Source of the DNA: Diplonema papillatum
Taxonomy: Eukaryota; Euglenozoa; Diplonemea; Diplonemida; Diplonemidae
Reading direction: 5' to 3'
NCBI GenBank assembly: GCA_030068145.1
Contig: JAPJBO010000650.1
Coordinates: 62,001 to 126,000, forward strand
DNA: 64,000 nt
A program made the position numbers and the translations under genes. The number at the start of each line of letters is the position of its first letter. The stretch's first letter is position 1. The notes below the pieces were generated by a model. That model ran no database searches and was not told where the DNA came from. It saw only the letters and a list, made by a program, of their open reading frames with translations. Positions 61,115 through 64,000 of this stretch are shown one piece after another.

Positions 61115-63550
61115 ATGGGCGCCCCTCCCTTTCCCCATCTCCTTCGCAGCGAAGTCGCTTCCTACGTGAAAGGAAAGTATGGACACGACGCTCCAGTCGC
61201 CCCAGATCCGAGCGAGGAGTGGTTTCCGACGTCGTTCGAAGCTAGCCTCGTCCCTGACGAGCACGATACGACGGACTTCATGGAGAAGCTACGGAGCAAG
61301 CCCTGGCTCCAGGTCGTTCCAGAAGGTGTTGTGTGTCGGTGCTGCTGGGGCGGCGCGAATTGGAAGGGGAACAGAGGCTCTCTTGTCCATGAGGCTCTCG
61401 TTTGGAATGCACGGCGAGACCGCCTTGGGCAAACGATGAAGGCGCATGAGAGCGTGACTGGTCACAAGGAGTGTTGGCAGCGGTTCATGGAGAACATGAG
61501 AGCGGAAATCGGAGGGAAGAAAAGTGCCGACGGTGATCCTGTCAATGACATAACAGGCGTTGTTGATAGAATTATGAATACTCAGCACTTCGTTCATCGT
61601 GTCATCGTTCTCTCGACGACTTCTCCTCTCTCGCTGAACATGAAGCTCAAAGCTGCGAGCCAATCCGCCAATCCATGAGGCACCGGGATACTCTGACATC
61701 GGCTACGACACGCAACATACTGTTACGCAGCCTTTTCGCCCTCTCGAAAGAGCGCGTGTTGCGTAAGGTCAAGGGAAGCAGCTTTTTGTCCCTCATGACC
61801 GACGAGTCCCAGGACCGCGCGAAAAACGCCAATTTCGGCTTTTTCGTCAAATTGCTGACCGAGGACCACACCCCGGAGGAGGTGTTTTGGGAAATACGTC
61901 CGATAAAGTGTGCTCCAACCGGGCGTAATATTGCCCTTTTATTGCAAAAGACGTTTGCGGGGCTGAACTTGTTCCCATCTTGCGTGGGGGTTAGTACCGA
62001 CGGCTGCGCTGCCATGAGCGGCCTGTATGAGGGCGCCTGTTCGCATGTGCGTCGCTTCATGTGCCCTTTTATAATTTGGGTATGGTGTTTGGCGCACCTT
62101 TTCAACCTCGCATGTGTGAGTGCCGGAGACGAAATTCCTGTGGTTGTTTCCTGTTTCTCGTTCGTTAAAGTGTGTTTGTCTACTTTCGGCGCGGAAGGGG
62201 GGACACACAGGCCAAGGTGCGTGCATTCAAAGAAGCCGAAGAGGATGTCAGGCGCATGCATGAGGTCGCGGATAACTTTTTCTTTTTCCGCTCTCTCGAG
62301 TTGGTGGAAGTGGGAGACACTCGTTGGGTGTCACATTTTCGAGCTGCATCCACACTCGTGACCACGCTGAAGACATGCATGCACGCCGTGTTTTCCTTGT
62401 CTTGTCACGGTGAAGGGAACGCGAAAGAGCAGGCACAGGCATTGCGCACTCAACTTAATAATTCGGTTCTCGTTGCATTGTTTCTTCTTTCAGTTGCATC
62501 TCCTATCCTGTCACGCTTCAGTGCCCAGTTGCAACGTGCGGACTTGTGCTGGGCAGAGGTTGGGTACCTAAAGGGGTTCTATGTGAACGAGCTCAAGACC
62601 CTAATGGATAGCCCAACAAAGTTTCCTGAGTACAGCTCCTGCCATTTGCAAATCAACTGGGCGAAGCCTGCCGACTGGGGAACACCATCCGTCACACACG
62701 AGTTTGTGGAGCAGTTTCACATGCAAATAGGAAAAACGTTCATCGACTCTCTTATCAAGGCAGTGGACAAGAGGCTGAGCGGTTGCCGGTCCTGCAGGGC
62801 CTTGGGGTATCTGACCCCCGTGGTCGCCACTTCAAGCGGGCTTTTCAAGACGTTTCCCTTCATGGAACGACACCGGAAGTTGTTGCCCGCATCCAACCGG
62901 GAAGCCTAGAGGCGCTCGAGGGAATGCTCGAAGCTGCCCTGGACCACTTCGGGACCGAAAAAACAATGGCCGTTGAAAACGCTGCAGGAACGGTGGCTGA
63001 AACCGAGACCCCCGCGTTTTTTGACGAGGGTACGATAAGCGACACCCGCACGGAGTTTCCTTCTGCCCTTGTGGAGTTTGCTCGAATACAGGCAAGTGCC
63101 CCCAAGACTTCGTTCACAGAATACTGCAAGGAATTCCTGAACAACCAGGCATTGCGATTACAGTACCCCCACACTACCCGCCTACTTCGCATTGCCCTTG
63201 TGTTGCCCCTCGGAACAGCATCTGTTGAACGCTTGTTTTCAAAGGTCAAGCTCCTCCGAACCTACCTTCGGAACAGGCTTGCAAACAAAACTGTCCGCAT
63301 GTGCCTGTTTGTGTCTTACAACGTCCCGAAGATCACAGAGGAGTTCCTCGATTTGCTTCTGAGGGAGTACCTTGCGACTCCTCCAAGGCCCGAAGGTAAC
63401 GAGAGCGAAGAGGACGATGACAATATTTCGTACACCAATGTGCGAAGAACACGACTGCAATTTGCGAAGATTTCGGTCTACTTCGAAGCGGCGAAGGCCA
63501 TTCTGGCTTGGAGATCGCGCAGGGAGCAGAATCCTGTGTCTTTGGTCTAG
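61115..63550 (+). pseudogene. hAT-superfamily transposase, near full length, frameshifted
   Basis: Four successive frames cover one transposase. Frame one (61115-61678) has a zinc-finger-like CRCC...AHESVTGHKE region (BED/TTF type). Frame two (61675 to about 62170) has LMTDESQDRA, with the first catalytic Asp, VSTDGCAAMSG, with the second, and WCLAHLFNLA. Frame three (62172-62909) has the helical insertion region (FRRGRGDTQAKVRAFKEAEE, VEVGDTRWVSHFRA). Frame four (62783-63550) has LVLPLGTASVERLFSKVKLL and TYLRNRLANKTVRMC, the C-terminal dimerisation block holding the last acidic residue. The shifts, near 61675, 62170 and 62800, all go the same way. The order matches the ZMYM6/KRAB-A-like branch of hAT proteins. 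No TIR found: the left side is satellite and the right side was not resolved. Confidence 0.75.
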
Positions 63551-63780
63551 TCTTTCGGCCTACCTCTTTTTCCAAGCGGACCAAGCGCCCCCCCAGCGAC
63601 CCTTGATCGTCGTTGCTTCCTTTTCTACACCGTCATCCCTTCTTTCCAGTGTCGTTCACTCCAAGCTGGGCGGTCAGAGGTAGCATGACGACAGAAGCTC
63701 ACAGCATGCTATCAGAAGTAGCAGTACTAGAGGCAGTAAATACAGCCTTTGTTACGCTCATCCCGAAGGGAGAGAAGCTC
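63551..63780. other. 3' flank of the hAT gene
   Basis: Unique DNA after the transposase stop; may contain the 3' UTR and right terminus of the element, but no CAGGG/CCCTG-type end was identified. Confidence 0.4.
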
Positions 63781-63784
63781 TGAG

Positions 63785-64000
63785 GTTGGGCTGGTATGTT
63801 GGACTGGGCTGGGCTGGGTTATTGGGCTGGGCTGGGCTGGGCTGGGCTGAGCTGGTTATGTTGGACTGGGCTGGGCTGGTTATTGGGCTGGGCTGGGCTG
63901 AGTTGTTGGGCTGGGCTGGGCTGGGCTGGGCTGGTATGTTGGACTGGGCTGGGCTGGGTTATTGGGCTGGAGTTGTTGGGCTGGGCTGGGCTGGGCTGAG
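63785..64000 (+). repeat. (GGGCT)n-type microsatellite
   Basis: GGGCTGGGCTGGGCTG with TTATTGGGCTGG and TATGTTGGACTGG variants; a longer unit of about 105 bp is visible twice (GGTATGTTGGACTGGGCTGG at 63790 and 63932). It runs off the end of the window. Confidence 0.95.

Noticed and set aside
62113..62171. Intron in the hAT gene with donor GTGAGT at 62116
   Set aside because: The donor is good, but acceptor positions near 62170 do not give a matching phase; a single-base indel near 62170 explains the frame change better.

Overview
This is nuclear DNA of a repeat-rich single-celled eukaryote, probably an alga or other protist. Evidence is a multi-exon gene with phase-consistent GT-AG introns and a eukaryote-specific GRIP-type golgin signature, several families of cut-and-paste DNA transposons, long satellites, and no bacterial-style operons. 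The species cannot be fixed from the sequence. Gene density is very low: one well-supported intron-containing gene, one convincing single-exon gene and a few weak candidates. The rest is repeats, transposons and their remains.

Layout. 1-800 has nothing clear. 806-2345 is a minisatellite. 2480-11215 holds five exons of a long coiled-coil golgin whose last visible exon enters the GRIP domain; its final exon was not found. Its introns contain a TCTGC microsatellite, several interspersed repeats and 28-bp tandem arrays. 12964-14026 is a 16-bp satellite.

14080-20150 is the most interesting part. Patches that are AT-rich relative to their surroundings encode a fibre-like glycine/asparagine repeat protein and the C-terminal end of an RPB5-like RNA polymerase subunit, both in the style of nucleocytoplasmic large DNA viruses (giant viruses). 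They are split by a transposon with C/G-run termini (element A, from 15718), into whose right end a second C/G-run element (element B, 18421 to about 20012, TIRs of about 450 bp, 174-aa ORF) has inserted. Next comes a TIR transposon with a decayed minus-strand gene (element E, 20257-22376).

22400-29500 holds weak ORFs, a 26-bp GC-rich minisatellite and a Cys/His-rich ORF. 29872-30753 is an intact single-exon gene of unknown function. 30760-48100 is almost gene-free and carries many short interspersed families, some with terminal inverted repeats. 48380-49965 is a third C/G-run element (D), inserted in a copy of a local repeat with an apparent 5-bp duplication; it carries a broken ubiquitin-specific protease gene and a fragment of the 5' end of large-subunit rRNA. 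51046-51857 is a deletion derivative of a hAT transposon. 59030-61098 is a 43-44 bp satellite with higher-order structure, abutting a frameshifted hAT transposase (61115-63550). The window ends in a GGGCT-type microsatellite.

No pathway links these genes. What connects them is mobile DNA: elements inserted in one another, a virus-derived patch used as a landing site, and elements carrying host gene fragments.
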